A program made the position numbers and the translations under genes. Positions 1 to 7,780 of a stretch of DNA of 21,154 bases are shown piece by piece. Numbering within the stretch: the first letter of the stretch is position 1; each line of letters starts with the position of its first letter. The DNA comes from Campylobacterales bacterium (lineage in GTDB: Bacteria; Campylobacterota; Campylobacteria; Campylobacterales; Arcobacteraceae). The notes below the pieces were generated by a model. The model made no database searches, was not told the DNA's origin, and saw only the letters and a program-made list of their open reading frames with translations. The stretch lies in the NCBI GenBank assembly GCA_027064245.1, contig JAMOPZ010000026.1, positions 1-21,154 of the forward strand. The letters run 5' to 3'.

Positions 1-540
1 AACAGCTAATACTAGAAAATGAGTTCCACCAAAAAGTACAAATCCTGCAAGGGCTAAAAATATAGCTTCACTTCCTGCATATCCATTGATACCATCTAAA
101 AAGTTATAAAGATTGATAAACCAGATAATAAGTAAAAAAGCAAATATATTAGTAATAATTTGATTAGTAATACTAAATATTCCAAAGTCAAGACTATTAA
201 ATCCACCAATGGCAACTATGCTAGCAATAGCAACTAATGACTGAACTACTAATCGTAACTTAGCACTAAGTTCATATATATCATCAAAAAAACTAACTAC
301 AGATATAACAATGCCTATCATTAAGGCATAAAATAAAGTTACATCTATTTGATTTATATAGTGTAAATAAATAATCCCAATAAACCAAGTAATTGATAAT
401 GCAATACCACCACCATGTGGAGTTGGCACTGTATGAGAACTTCTTTCATTTATCTCATCTACTAAGGCATTTTTTATGTAGTAGTTTTTTATTAAGTATG
501 TAAGTGTAAATGATAAGATTAGTAAAAAAAGATATATCAT
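1..540 (-). CDS. WbpL/WecA-like undecaprenyl-phosphate sugar-1-phosphate transferase (N-terminal part; C-terminus off left edge)
   Basis: This reading frame runs open from the ATG at 540 to the window edge, giving 180 residues. It is a membrane protein with hydrophobic segments starting at residue 1. Family motifs are visible: DEINERSSH then PTPHGGG near residues 31-45 (cytoplasmic substrate loop), FFDDIYEL near 80 (the acidic Asp pair) and NLYNFLDGINGYAG near 140. These are typical of the polyprenyl-phosphate HexNAc-1-phosphate transferase family (WecA, WbpL, MraY relatives), which loads the first sugar-1-phosphate onto undecaprenyl phosphate at the inner membrane. The C-terminal His-rich loop is not in the window. 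The start overlaps the stop of the preceding SDR gene by 4 bp (ATGA). That SDR neighbour suggests a WbpL-like enzyme using a 6-deoxy-HexNAc, but specificity is inference. Confidence 0.93.
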   Translation of the reverse strand, partial: MIYLFLLILSFTLTYLIKNYYIKNALVDEINERSSHTVPTPHGGGIALSITWFIGIIYLHYINQIDVTLFYALMIGIVISVVSFFDDIYELSAKLRLVVQSLVAIASIVAIGGFNSLDFGIFSITNQIITNIFAFLLIIWFINLYNFLDGINGYAGSEAIFLALAGFVLFGGTHFLVLAV

Positions 541-1478
541 TTGTCTTCACCATTTAACATAAATTTTATTCCATCTTCCACACTAAACGGAAGCGATGAT
601 TTATCTTCGCCAAATAGCCTTTTCATACTATGAGAATTGTCAACTTCTAAACTACCATAAAGTCTCTTATGAAAAGATGGTTTAACTAGCTTCAATAAAC
701 TTTCAAAAAATGGTATTTTCACTAGATATACTTTTTTACCAAGCCCATTAGCGATAAGTTCAATCAACCTTGTAGTACTAAGTGGTTCATCATCAGATGC
801 TAAAAAGATATTCCCCCTAGTCATTGCATCCCCGTCATTGCGAGCCACTTTCTCCGTCATTGCGAGCGAAGCGCGGCAATCTAATCCATCCGTCATCCCA
901 ATCAAAGTATCAATCATATAACAAAGATTACCAACATAAATCATGCTTCTTTTATTTTGAATATTTGCAAAGGGTAATGCTGAAACTTTATTTACCAAGT
1001 TAATTAAACTTTTCATATTCCCAGGAGCTTTATATCCATTTACAATAGCTGGTCTTATTATTGATATTTTAAAATTATCATCTTCTAATTTTTTAAGTTC
1101 TAATTCTGCTTTTAATTTACTCTTGCCATAATCAGTTATTGGATTATAGTCACTATTTTCACTTATTATTCCAATTTCTATGCCATAAACTGCTATAGTA
1201 CTCATAAATATAAAATGTTTAACTCCACTACTTTTAGCTTTATTTGCCAACTCAATAGTTTGAGTTACATTTACTTTTTCATACTCTTCTTTAATTGCTC
1301 CACCCATTTGATGAACTAATGCTGAAAGATGGATAATAGTATTAGTATCTGATAAATTTAACTCTTTAAAATTATTATTTAGAAATGAAAAAGTATCTAT
1401 ATTATACTTATCCTGATAGTTTTTTTTAAAATAACTCCCTATAAATCCACTTGAACCTGTTAGTAATATATTTTTCAT
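537..1478 (-). CDS. NAD-dependent epimerase/4-reductase of the extended SDR family (WbpV/WbnF-like) with an internal repeat insertion
   Basis: A 313-residue extended SDR protein. The Rossmann motif GSSGFIG is at residues 8-14, the catalytic Ser is in MSTIAVYG (92-99), and the catalytic Tyr and Lys are in YGKSK (Y117, K121). Relatives next to WbpL-type transferases include WbpV, a C4 reductase acting on UDP-4-keto-6-deoxy-GlcNAc, and UDP-GlcNAc 4-epimerases. That context suggests it prepares the nucleotide sugar used by the transferase just downstream. Residues about 194-222 do not look like the family: they are encoded by a GC-richer palindromic repeat at 818-899 lying between the IYVGN substrate-binding region and the FLASDDEPLSTT segment. 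The insertion keeps frame, so the protein may be functional with an extra loop. The start overlaps the upstream GT4 stop by 4 bp. The exact reaction is not determined. Confidence 0.88.
   Translation of the reverse strand: MKNILLTGSSGFIGSYFKKNYQDKYNIDTFSFLNNNFKELNLSDTNTIIHLSALVHQMGGAIKEEYEKVNVTQTIELANKAKSSGVKHFIFMSTIAVYGIEIGIISENSDYNPITDYGKSKLKAELELKKLEDDNFKISIIRPAIVNGYKAPGNMKSLINLVNKVSALPFANIQNKRSMIYVGNLCYMIDTLIGMTDGLDCRASLAMTEKVARNDGDAMTRGNIFLASDDEPLSTTRLIELIANGLGKKVYLVKIPFFESLLKLVKPSFHKRLYGSLEVDNSHSMKRLFGEDKSSLPFSVEDGIKFMLNGEDK
818..899 (-). repeat. Palindromic GTCATTGC-type repeat inserted in frame in the SDR gene
   Basis: This segment is visibly richer in G and C than the surrounding AT-rich gene. 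On the plus strand it carries GTCATTGC at 820-827, 834-841 and 856-863, and a related GTCATCCC at 892-899. The fullest copy (856-882) contains the inverted pair ATTGC (859-863) and GCAAT (876-880), which could form a hairpin. It encodes about 28 residues in the frame of the SDR gene without a stop. A related element lies in the 6-dehydrogenase gene near 18991-19050. Similar in-frame palindromic insertions are known from Rickettsia (RPE elements); homology to those is not claimed. Confidence 0.8.
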
Positions 1479-2623
1479 TGCTTCAAAATCTCTTTTATAC
1501 TATTTAAGTATTTGTTTATCACTATTTTTTCATCAAATTCTTTTACTATTTTATCTCTACCAGCTTGACCCATTATTATCCTTTCATCATCTGATAAGTT
1601 CAGTATCATTTCCATTTTATCTGCTAAGTCTTTACTATTCCTAACTTCACATAAATATCCATTTATTCCATCATCCACTACTTCTTTACACCCAACTACA
1701 TCAGTAGTAATTATTGGTTTTTCCATAGCACAAGCTTCAAGCAAACTTCGTGGAGTTCCTTCTCTGTATGATGGTAATACTACGCAATCAACTTTTGATA
1801 TTACATCTTGAACATTATCAGTTGTACCTAGATAATTGACTAAATCACTATTAATCCATATTTGTAATTCATCTTTGGTAATAGCTGTTTTATTCTCAAC
1901 TCCTATTGAACCTAATATTTGAAATTCAACATTGCTGTATTTATTTTTTATTATTTTAATAGCTTCTATGTATTCTAAAATTCCTTTATCTTTTAACAAT
2001 CTAGCAATTAATAAAAATATAATTTTTTTATTTTTTAAATCTTTTTGTATTGGAATAAATTTATTTAAATCTACCCCACTGCCAGGAAGTAAATCTGTTT
2101 TATTTCGCATAACTAATCTATTTTCAATAAATAAACTTCTATCATCATTATTTTGAAAAAAAACTTTATTATTAAAATCTAATGCTACTTTATATAATAG
2201 CTTTGCAATTTTGGTAACAATAGATTGGTTTATAAATATAGTCCCAAGCCCTGTAATATTACTAATTGATTTTATTTTTAAGATACCTGCTATTATTGAA
2301 CTATAAATATTTGGCTTAATAGTAAAATTTAAAACTATATCTGGTCTTATGTTTGTATACAATTTATACAAAGATATCATTGTCCTAAAATCACTTATTG
2401 GATTTATACCTTTAGAATCTACTTTTATATCATAAAACTTAAATCTTTCTTTTATTAGCTCACTGTATTTTATATCATAAGGAGCTATAAATATTACTTT
2501 ATAACCATTGTTTTTTAAATCTATAGCTAAGTTTAATCTAAAATGATAGGCATACCAAGAATTATTTATTACAATTGCTATTTTTTTAATTTTATCTAAC
2601 TTATTCTTTGAATTATTTACCAA
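1475..2623 (-). CDS. GT4-family glycosyltransferase (PglA-like, GT-B fold)
   Basis: A 382-residue protein with the GT-B architecture of family GT4. The N-terminal acceptor domain begins with IAIVINNSWYAYHFRLNLA and contains the NITGLGTIF segment. The C-terminal domain has ARLLKDKG followed by the nucleotide-sugar binding motif PSYREGTPRSLLEA with the E-x7-E arrangement. The start is a TTG at 2623, supported by an AAGGA ribosome binding site about 7 nt upstream (2631-2635); no ATG or GTG lies nearby. It overlaps the end of the upstream Wzy-like gene by 11 bp. The protein resembles PglA-type HexNAc transferases that add an early sugar to a lipid-linked oligosaccharide on the cytoplasmic face. 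Donor and acceptor are unknown. Confidence 0.9.
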   Translation of the reverse strand: MVNNSKNKLDKIKKIAIVINNSWYAYHFRLNLAIDLKNNGYKVIFIAPYDIKYSELIKERFKFYDIKVDSKGINPISDFRTMISLYKLYTNIRPDIVLNFTIKPNIYSSIIAGILKIKSISNITGLGTIFINQSIVTKIAKLLYKVALDFNNKVFFQNNDDRSLFIENRLVMRNKTDLLPGSGVDLNKFIPIQKDLKNKKIIFLLIARLLKDKGILEYIEAIKIIKNKYSNVEFQILGSIGVENKTAITKDELQIWINSDLVNYLGTTDNVQDVISKVDCVVLPSYREGTPRSLLEACAMEKPIITTDVVGCKEVVDDGINGYLCEVRNSKDLADKMEMILNLSDDERIIMGQAGRDKIVKEFDEKIVINKYLNSIKEILKQ

Positions 2624-3713
2624 ATCTATATCCTTTTATCTTATATAATTCATACGACAATCCAATCACATATAAAGTAATAAATGGCATTTTATATCTT
2701 GCAGCTGTTCCAAAGTTGAAAATAGTCAAACCATAGATAGTTAATGCAAATAAAATAAATAATAGCCACTTAATAGTTATAGCCCTATCTTGTATATATG
2801 CTCTTTTAGTAAAAATATATATAACAAGGATAAGTACAATATTTTCAACTGATTGAATAACTTGTAAAAAATTATTTACTTCCCAAGGTAATGGCTTAAC
2901 AATAAAATAGAGAGCAGACTTAAACCCATAAATTAAAAATTCATAAATATCTTGAATGTTGCTGAATAATTGTCTGTCACCATCATTATCAATATATAAG
3001 AGAAATCGATAATAGTTAAGTTGTTCAAGTATAGGGTCTATGTAAGAAATAATAATCACTATAAAACCTACTATTAATAAGTATCTTATTTTATAAAAAA
3101 AAGAATCTTTTCTAAAAAGATAAAGAATAAAAAATAAAATAAGCATTAAGTAGAAATTTTGAAACTTTATCAAAAAAAGTGGAATAACCATTAAAAAAGA
3201 TTGAGGATACTTTTTCTCTAAGAAAAAAATAGTGCTTATTATCATTAGTATTAATATTAGAGGGTCTCTAAGACTCAAAGAAGTATAAAGCAATAAGCTA
3301 GGATAGAATAAAACAATATATAAAGTAATACCAGATAAAAACTTTTTTTTATACAGCCAAACAAAAAGAACAATAAACATAAAACGATTATAGAAACCAA
3401 GACTTGTGATAGTTTCAAGAAAAGGTAATGGTAAAAAATTTAAAAACCAAGAAGTAATTATTATTTTATAATTATCATCATGATTAAAGTTCAGTAATCG
3501 TAATTGACTAACAGCATCAAAATATCTAAATTGATCTGGCATATAATTGGCAGGAAATAAGAAATTATTTAAAAAATAGGGAGTGAATGCTTGTAATGAT
3601 AGAATTAATGCAATCCAAGCAGGTATAATTCCTAATCTAAAAACAATAAATACTGCTAAAAGACATATAAGTAAGTTTGGTAAATCAAAAAAAATATTCA
3701 TAATATTATTCAA
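2613..3713 (-). CDS. wzy: Wzy-like polysaccharide polymerase / multi-pass membrane protein
   Basis: About 366 residues, strongly hydrophobic, with roughly ten predicted membrane segments and a longer polar region around residues 225-265 that could be a periplasmic loop. The arrangement, the SLRDPLI segment and the NFGTAARYKMPF motif near the C-terminus are typical of O-antigen or capsule polymerases, which join lipid-linked repeat units on the periplasmic side of the inner membrane. The family is very divergent, so the call rests on topology, those short motifs and position among glycosyltransferases. The start is ambiguous: a TTG at 3713 overlaps the upstream gene by 8 bp, while an ATG at 3701 (residue 5) lies just after the upstream stop. 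An A8 run encodes the KKK near residue 123. Confidence 0.8.
   Translation of the reverse strand: MNNIMNIFFDLPNLLICLLAVFIVFRLGIIPAWIALILSLQAFTPYFLNNFLFPANYMPDQFRYFDAVSQLRLLNFNHDDNYKIIITSWFLNFLPLPFLETITSLGFYNRFMFIVLFVWLYKKKFLSGITLYIVLFYPSLLLYTSLSLRDPLILILMIISTIFFLEKKYPQSFLMVIPLFLIKFQNFYLMLILFFILYLFRKDSFFYKIRYLLIVGFIVIIISYIDPILEQLNYYRFLLYIDNDGDRQLFSNIQDIYEFLIYGFKSALYFIVKPLPWEVNNFLQVIQSVENIVLILVIYIFTKRAYIQDRAITIKWLLFILFALTIYGLTIFNFGTAARYKMPFITLYVIGLSYELYKIKGYRFGK
2631..2635 (-). promoter_or_regulatory. Ribosome binding site supporting the TTG start at 2623
   Basis: On the minus strand AAGGA precedes the TTG codon at 2623 with about 7 nt spacing, inside the 3' end of the upstream gene. It supports a TTG start for the GT4 gene. 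Confidence 0.6.
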
Positions 3714-4845
3714 ATAAATTTCTTATAACACATACATAACGTCCATAGTTTAAACTTTCTTTTGCATATTTATAAGCATTTTGTTTCATTTTTATTATTT
3801 CATTTTTCGAGGTAGTTATTTGAATTATAGCATCAGCCATACTATCTACGTCCCAATCTGCTAATTTACCACCTTTTGAGTCATTTATAAACTTTTCTTG
3901 TAGCTCTATACCATTTGATGCAAGTACCGCTAAACCAACTTTCATATACTCTGTAAGCTTTGTTGGAGAAGCTTCAAGATAGTGTGGATCAGGTGGTATA
4001 TAACAAAGTCCAATATCTGCATTTTGTAATTTATTCCAAATCTCATTCCTAGGTATAAACTCTACAAAATTAAGTATTCCATAATTACAAAGCTTTTGTA
4101 TATATTCTTGTTGTAAAAAACTCTCTATCTCTTCTTTTTTAGCACCTATAAACTCAAAATCAGCATTTATATTATTTTGCATTGCTTTATCTATTGCTTG
4201 AAATATATACTCTAGTTTTCTCTCTTTTGCATGTGAACCTATATAGATAAAGTGTACTTTTTCACCTACATCGAACTTATCTAAATTATCATTACCATCT
4301 TGGGCCAAAAGTGGTATAAAGTTACCTTTGTTTACTTTTGGAAATATTTTTTGTACTCGTCTAAGCCCTGCGGGACTTACGGTTAAAAGTCCATCAATTC
4401 CAAAAGCACTTATTTGATAAAGCTTTTTTGCTATCAGTCTCTTTACAATACCACCTGAAACTTCTTCATGGGGAAAACTACTTTGAAAAATAAGCTTTTG
4501 ATTTTTTTGCTTCATCAAAGCACAGGCAAAAAGATAAATTGGATCATTTCTAACAAATAAAACAACTTCACTACTTCTTTTATACTCTCTATTTAGTAGT
4601 AAATGTAGATACCATGTAGATATGAAAAAATTCAGAATCCTATTAAATCCTTTCCGTGATAATAGTACTGGTAAGCATGAAGATTTTTTATACTTATATA
4701 CTTTTTTAGTTACATTTTCATTTTTTGAGACTAATAGCCTTACATTAATATCCTTTTCTTTTGCTAGTTGAGTTGCTAGCATACCATCTACAAAAGAATG
4801 ACTAGGAGGATATTCTTTATCCAAAAAAGCTATGATTGTTTTCAT
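3706..4845 (-). CDS. Glycosyltransferase, GT-B fold (GT4-like)
   Basis: A 379-residue protein with two Rossmann-like halves. The N-terminal half has an acceptor-side segment with PPSHSFVDGMLATQLA and later LLTVSPAG. The C-terminal half begins at FIYIGSHAKERKLEYIFQAI and ends in the donor-binding region SPTKLTEYMKVGLAVLAS, the usual GT4 signature in which a Glu contacts the nucleotide sugar. No signal peptide is seen, so it probably acts at the cytoplasmic face of the membrane. The start overlaps the upstream beta-propeller gene by 4 bp and the stop overlaps the Wzy-like gene, so the three are probably translated together. Substrates cannot be read from the sequence. Confidence 0.88.
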   Translation of the reverse strand: MKTIIAFLDKEYPPSHSFVDGMLATQLAKEKDINVRLLVSKNENVTKKVYKYKKSSCLPVLLSRKGFNRILNFFISTWYLHLLLNREYKRSSEVVLFVRNDPIYLFACALMKQKNQKLIFQSSFPHEEVSGGIVKRLIAKKLYQISAFGIDGLLTVSPAGLRRVQKIFPKVNKGNFIPLLAQDGNDNLDKFDVGEKVHFIYIGSHAKERKLEYIFQAIDKAMQNNINADFEFIGAKKEEIESFLQQEYIQKLCNYGILNFVEFIPRNEIWNKLQNADIGLCYIPPDPHYLEASPTKLTEYMKVGLAVLASNGIELQEKFINDSKGGKLADWDVDSMADAIIQITTSKNEIIKMKQNAYKYAKESLNYGRYVCVIRNLFE

Positions 4846-6074
4846 ATTTCATTCATTGTATTTTTAATTATAGCTACTGCCTTTTTATTACTATTCAAAG
4901 CAATATCTACTTGTATATATTTTTTTGATGTACTCAAAGAAGGATGTAAGTCACATCTTGTTTCACCTTGAAACAATAATGGCTCTATAAAAGATGCAAC
5001 TTTAATAAACTTTTTATTTTTATCTACATGATACAGATGTCTAAATCCTTTACTATCAGAATAACTATCTGTTATAAATTCATTTTCTGATGATATAGTT
5101 GGGTGGCCATCTTCAAATTCTTTTACTATATTAACTTCTGTTGTAGTAATATCAATTTCATAGTAGCCAAATACACTATTTATATTTCCAGTAAAAAGTA
5201 AATTATTTTCATCTTTCCAGCAGTAGTGACTTACTCCTGCATTTGCAAGTAATCGTTTCCATGTTCTTTTGTTTAAATCTAATAAATATAAATCTGTATA
5301 TCTTAAATCATTAATAAAATATCGATATAAAAAAACTATTGATTTACTAGATGGTGAACATAAAAGATGATTAAATTTATCATTGATTGGTTTTTTACCA
5401 TCTGTATATAGGGTGAAGTTTCTTATTTGAGATATTTGAAGCAATATATTTTGCTCTCCTGCCTTAATATTATATTTTATAATAGCATTATTATCTAAAA
5501 CTTCTTGTAATATTTTTTTATTTTTATATCCATAGTCAGGTCTATGCTTAGCAAGTGCTTCATAGGAAATACTATAAATATTACCATTATTATCATACTC
5601 TTGTACAGATAATGGTAAAATCTTTTGTTTTGAAGAGTTTATATCTCCTACAACAGATTTATAAGAGTCACTTTGTTTATCATAGATATTATAAATATAC
5701 TCAGTACTTCCAATCCAGTTAGCTCTAGCTCCTTGTTGCCAATTCCATGAATCTGTGGTTCCAAGTTTTTTCACTATCTTACCTGTTTGTATATTTACTA
5801 GACAAATATCAACTTTATATTTTGAGTTTGGACTTTTAAAGGCTGTTGCATTTGTTGCATGAAGTAAAATTAAATTTTCATCGATAGGGCAAAAGGGTGA
5901 ATGATCATAGTAACCACAAAAAACATTTTTATAATTATCTAAAGTAATTAAGATACTATTTTCTATAGAATCACTTGATTTATTCCCTCGTTTTATAGTT
6001 TTTTGTAGACTTTTAAAAAATCTATATACTATTTTCAATAATGGAAAATTAGTTTTTATAAAATCTATACTCAT
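4842..6074 (-). CDS. Beta-propeller protein of polysaccharide loci (TolB / oligogalacturonate-lyase-like repeats)
   Basis: A 410-residue protein of uncertain function. After a basic N-terminus it shows repeated blade-like beta segments alternating with short polar turns: NWQQGARANWIG, then the LSVQEYDNNGNIYSISYEALAKH region, DGHPTIS, and GETRCDLHPSLSTSKKYIQVD. The last two resemble blades of TolB-like and PL22 oligogalacturonate-lyase-like propellers, where conserved His residues sit near the active centre. No signal peptide or membrane anchor is clear, although residues 5-20 are moderately hydrophobic and basic. It overlaps the genes on both sides by 4 bp, so it is made with glycosyltransferases. 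It could be a glycan-modifying enzyme, a binding scaffold or a regulator. Only the propeller fold is claimed, and it is inferred from motifs. Confidence 0.65.
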   Translation of the reverse strand: MSIDFIKTNFPLLKIVYRFFKSLQKTIKRGNKSSDSIENSILITLDNYKNVFCGYYDHSPFCPIDENLILLHATNATAFKSPNSKYKVDICLVNIQTGKIVKKLGTTDSWNWQQGARANWIGSTEYIYNIYDKQSDSYKSVVGDINSSKQKILPLSVQEYDNNGNIYSISYEALAKHRPDYGYKNKKILQEVLDNNAIIKYNIKAGEQNILLQISQIRNFTLYTDGKKPINDKFNHLLCSPSSKSIVFLYRYFINDLRYTDLYLLDLNKRTWKRLLANAGVSHYCWKDENNLLFTGNINSVFGYYEIDITTTEVNIVKEFEDGHPTISSENEFITDSYSDSKGFRHLYHVDKNKKFIKVASFIEPLLFQGETRCDLHPSLSTSKKYIQVDIALNSNKKAVAIIKNTMNEI

Positions 6075-7036
6075 TTATATTTACTTAAAAAATAATAAAT
6101 TTTCATAAAAATATATCTAGGGAAAAAAGACAAAAGCAATAATAAAAAAGTTTTTTTATCTAAAGTACTATAATATAATTTATCATATAATCTAAAAGAT
6201 GGTAAATTTAAAAATAAATTTTCCCTCCATGCACCAAGAGTTCTTTTATTAGAAAACTTTTTTAGTAATTTAATAATCCTCGAATCTGAATATTTTGCAA
6301 TCATTTCTTTTACAGTATCACGCTCTACTTGTGCATAAAATGATTGACTTTTAGTAACCATATTTACCGAATCCCTATAATAAATTGCTCCTAAATGATT
6401 GCTCCATACAATACCTTGAGCTGCTTCTACAACTCTTAGCCAAGTATCTACATCACCACCTCTCTTTGCTTTACCTGCAGGAAAATCTCCACTTACCTTA
6501 AAAATATCTCTTTTAACAACTGCGATTGATGTCCAAGCAACTCTAAATCCTTGTATTTCTGCTTCTAAATATTCTTGAAAACTTAAAGATAAAGGCCCAT
6601 TGTCTTTATATTTATTATAAAAATTATTTGTGGTTTCTAATCTATTTTCTATAATTGTATATCCTGATGCTAAAAAATTACAATTACTAAATTTTTTAAT
6701 TAAATTAAAACAATTCTCCAAATGATTAGGATACCATTCATCATCAGCATCTAAAAATGCTACCCAATTGCCTTTGGCTTTCTTTATACCTAAATTTCTT
6801 GCTGCATATCCTCCAGGACCTGGTTCATTACGGTAAAATATTTGTATTTGTTTATTATCAAACTTCTGAACTTCCATATTACTATTATCTGTTGAGGGAT
6901 CACATATAATAATTAATTCAAAGTTTTCAAAAGTTTGTGCAAGTATAGAATCAATAGACCTTGCAATATGTGGTTCTTTATTATATACTGGTATTACAAC
7001 TGAAAAAAAAGGTTTGTCTTTATTTTGTTTATACAT
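6071..7036 (-). CDS. GT2-family glycosyltransferase (GT-A fold)
   Basis: A 321-residue protein with a classic GT2 domain: FSVVIPVYNKE at 11-21, and the metal and nucleotide-binding motif LDADDEWYP at 95-103 (D96, D98). GGDVDTWLR further on fits the region that positions the catalytic base in this family. The C-terminal 40 residues are hydrophobic and basic, which suggests membrane association. A good ribosome binding site (7040-7045) sits just upstream, one of the few places in this locus where initiation does not depend on overlap with the preceding gene. It follows a 72-bp gap and overlaps the beta-propeller gene by 4 bp. It most likely transfers one sugar of the repeat unit in the cytoplasm; donor and acceptor are unknown. 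Confidence 0.92.
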   Translation of the reverse strand: MYKQNKDKPFFSVVIPVYNKEPHIARSIDSILAQTFENFELIIICDPSTDNSNMEVQKFDNKQIQIFYRNEPGPGGYAARNLGIKKAKGNWVAFLDADDEWYPNHLENCFNLIKKFSNCNFLASGYTIIENRLETTNNFYNKYKDNGPLSLSFQEYLEAEIQGFRVAWTSIAVVKRDIFKVSGDFPAGKAKRGGDVDTWLRVVEAAQGIVWSNHLGAIYYRDSVNMVTKSQSFYAQVERDTVKEMIAKYSDSRIIKLLKKFSNKRTLGAWRENLFLNLPSFRLYDKLYYSTLDKKTFLLLLLSFFPRYIFMKIYYFLSKYK

Positions 7037-7039
7037 ATT

Positions 7040-7045
7040 TCCTCT
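7040..7045 (-). promoter_or_regulatory. Strong ribosome binding site for the GT2 gene at 7036
   Basis: The minus strand reads AGAGGA a few bases before the ATG at 7036. It lies in the longest non-coding gap of the window (7037-7108, 72 bp), which is otherwise AT-rich with a T8 run at 7095-7102. I see no clear promoter or hairpin terminator there. Confidence 0.65.
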
Positions 7046-7108
7046 ATTATTTTACTTAAATAATTCCTAAATTAAACTCATCTAGAATTATCTTATTTTT
7101 TTTAATTA

Positions 7109-7654
7109 TTATATTTCAAAACAATTATCTTCTTTATAAAAAATAGTTGTAAAATCATCTTTTCTACCACTTGACTTTAATCCAGAAAATGTTATTTGTT
7201 TAAAGCCATTTGACTGCATAAATTCAAAGGCAGGTTTATATTTTTCACGAGACGAGTCATCCAATATAACAATTCCATCTTTGTCTAGGGCATTAATACT
7301 ATTTTTGATACAGTTTACTCTATCTCTACCGTCAACTACTATTACATTGAAAATTTCATTCTGATTTAAAATCATTTTTGAATAATCCCCCCCCATCATT
7401 TGATTATCATACTTAGAATATATAATCTTACAGTTCTTAGGCTTATCAGTAGAGATTACTTCATACCATTTTTTATCATGCTCTACAGATGTAACTTTTA
7501 AAACATACTTAGAGTAAAATTTAGTAGAAAAACCACTTCCATACTCAAATAAAAGCATATTTTTTTTAAATCTTTCTTTTAAAAAATTAACTATATTATA
7601 ATTCATCCATGGAATTTCACAACCATTACTATCCAAAGGTTTTTCTGCTAACAT
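7109..7654 (-). CDS. SAM-dependent methyltransferase (class I), possibly phase-variable; N-terminus probably extends upstream
   Basis: From the ATG at 7654 the protein has 181 residues. FEYGSGFST (36-44) is the SAM-binding loop, SVEHD (56-60) carries the acidic residue expected to bind the ribose, and IVVDGRDR (105-112) and IVILDDSSR follow in the usual order. It probably methylates a sugar or sugar intermediate. Codons for GG at 88-89 lie in an 8-base G run (plus-strand C8 at 7387-7394), as seen in phase-variable surface genes of Campylobacter relatives; in this read the frame is intact. The frame also stays open upstream to 7780, directly after the TAG of the preceding gene, and that translation looks like real protein (see 7655-7780). 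No ATG, GTG or TTG exists in the extension, so the real start is uncertain. Confidence 0.8.
   Translation of the reverse strand: MLAEKPLDSNGCEIPWMNYNIVNFLKERFKKNMLLFEYGSGFSTKFYSKYVLKVTSVEHDKKWYEVISTDKPKNCKIIYSKYDNQMMGGDYSKMILNQNEIFNVIVVDGRDRVNCIKNSINALDKDGIVILDDSSREKYKPAFEFMQSNGFKQITFSGLKSSGRKDDFTTIFYKEDNCFEI
7387..7394 (-). repeat. Homopolymeric G8 tract (C8 on plus strand) in the methyltransferase gene
   Basis: Eight consecutive C on the plus strand in an otherwise very AT-rich gene. The tract spans the codons ATG GGG GGG GAT on the coding strand. Slippage by one base would shift the frame and truncate the methyltransferase after its SAM-binding loop. It is the only G/C run of this length seen in the window. 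Confidence 0.85.
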
Positions 7655-7780
7655 ACTTTTATAATATCCTGTTGAAATAATAAAAGAATCTTTATATTTT
7701 AAATCATTATAAGCTTTTAATGCAAAGTACAGCTTTGGAGCAACTGCTATTAGTGTTTTTTTTAGTTTATTTTTGATAAT
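7655..7780 (-). other. In-frame N-terminal extension of the methyltransferase without a canonical start
   Basis: These 42 sense codons lie between the TAG of the upstream gene (7781-7783) and the first ATG (7654), in the same frame as both. They encode a plausible start of a protein, with KKTLIAVAPKLYFALKAYND followed by a segment ending IISTGYYKS, leading directly into the methyltransferase. The frame has only ATT, ATC, ATA and CTG as conceivable starts. A weak AAGGA lies just before the ATT/ATC codons at 7780-7775. An out-of-frame ATG at 7799 would join this frame if one A were lost from a nearby A5 run. A rare start codon, a mutated start or a frameshift are all possible. Confidence 0.55.

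Noticed and set aside
813..817. A C5 run as a second phase-variation tract.
   Set aside because: It is too short to be slippery and lies next to the GC-richer inserted repeat, which explains it.
1420..1427. A/T homopolymers of 7-8 bases (for example here, 3343-3350, 7560-7567 and near 17080) as phase-variation tracts.
   Set aside because: Such runs are frequent by chance in a sequence this AT-rich, and they encode ordinary Lys or Phe codons.
1932..2156. Plus-strand open frames such as this one, and others at 9953, 10838, 13822, 19145, 19752 and 20705.
   Set aside because: All are antisense to solid genes, are short, and translate to low-complexity hydrophobic residues expected from AT-rich complements.
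7037..7108. A promoter or terminator in the 72-bp gap.
   Set aside because: Apart from the ribosome binding site I see only AT-rich sequence, with no convincing -35/-10 pair or GC stem followed by a T run on the transcribed strand.
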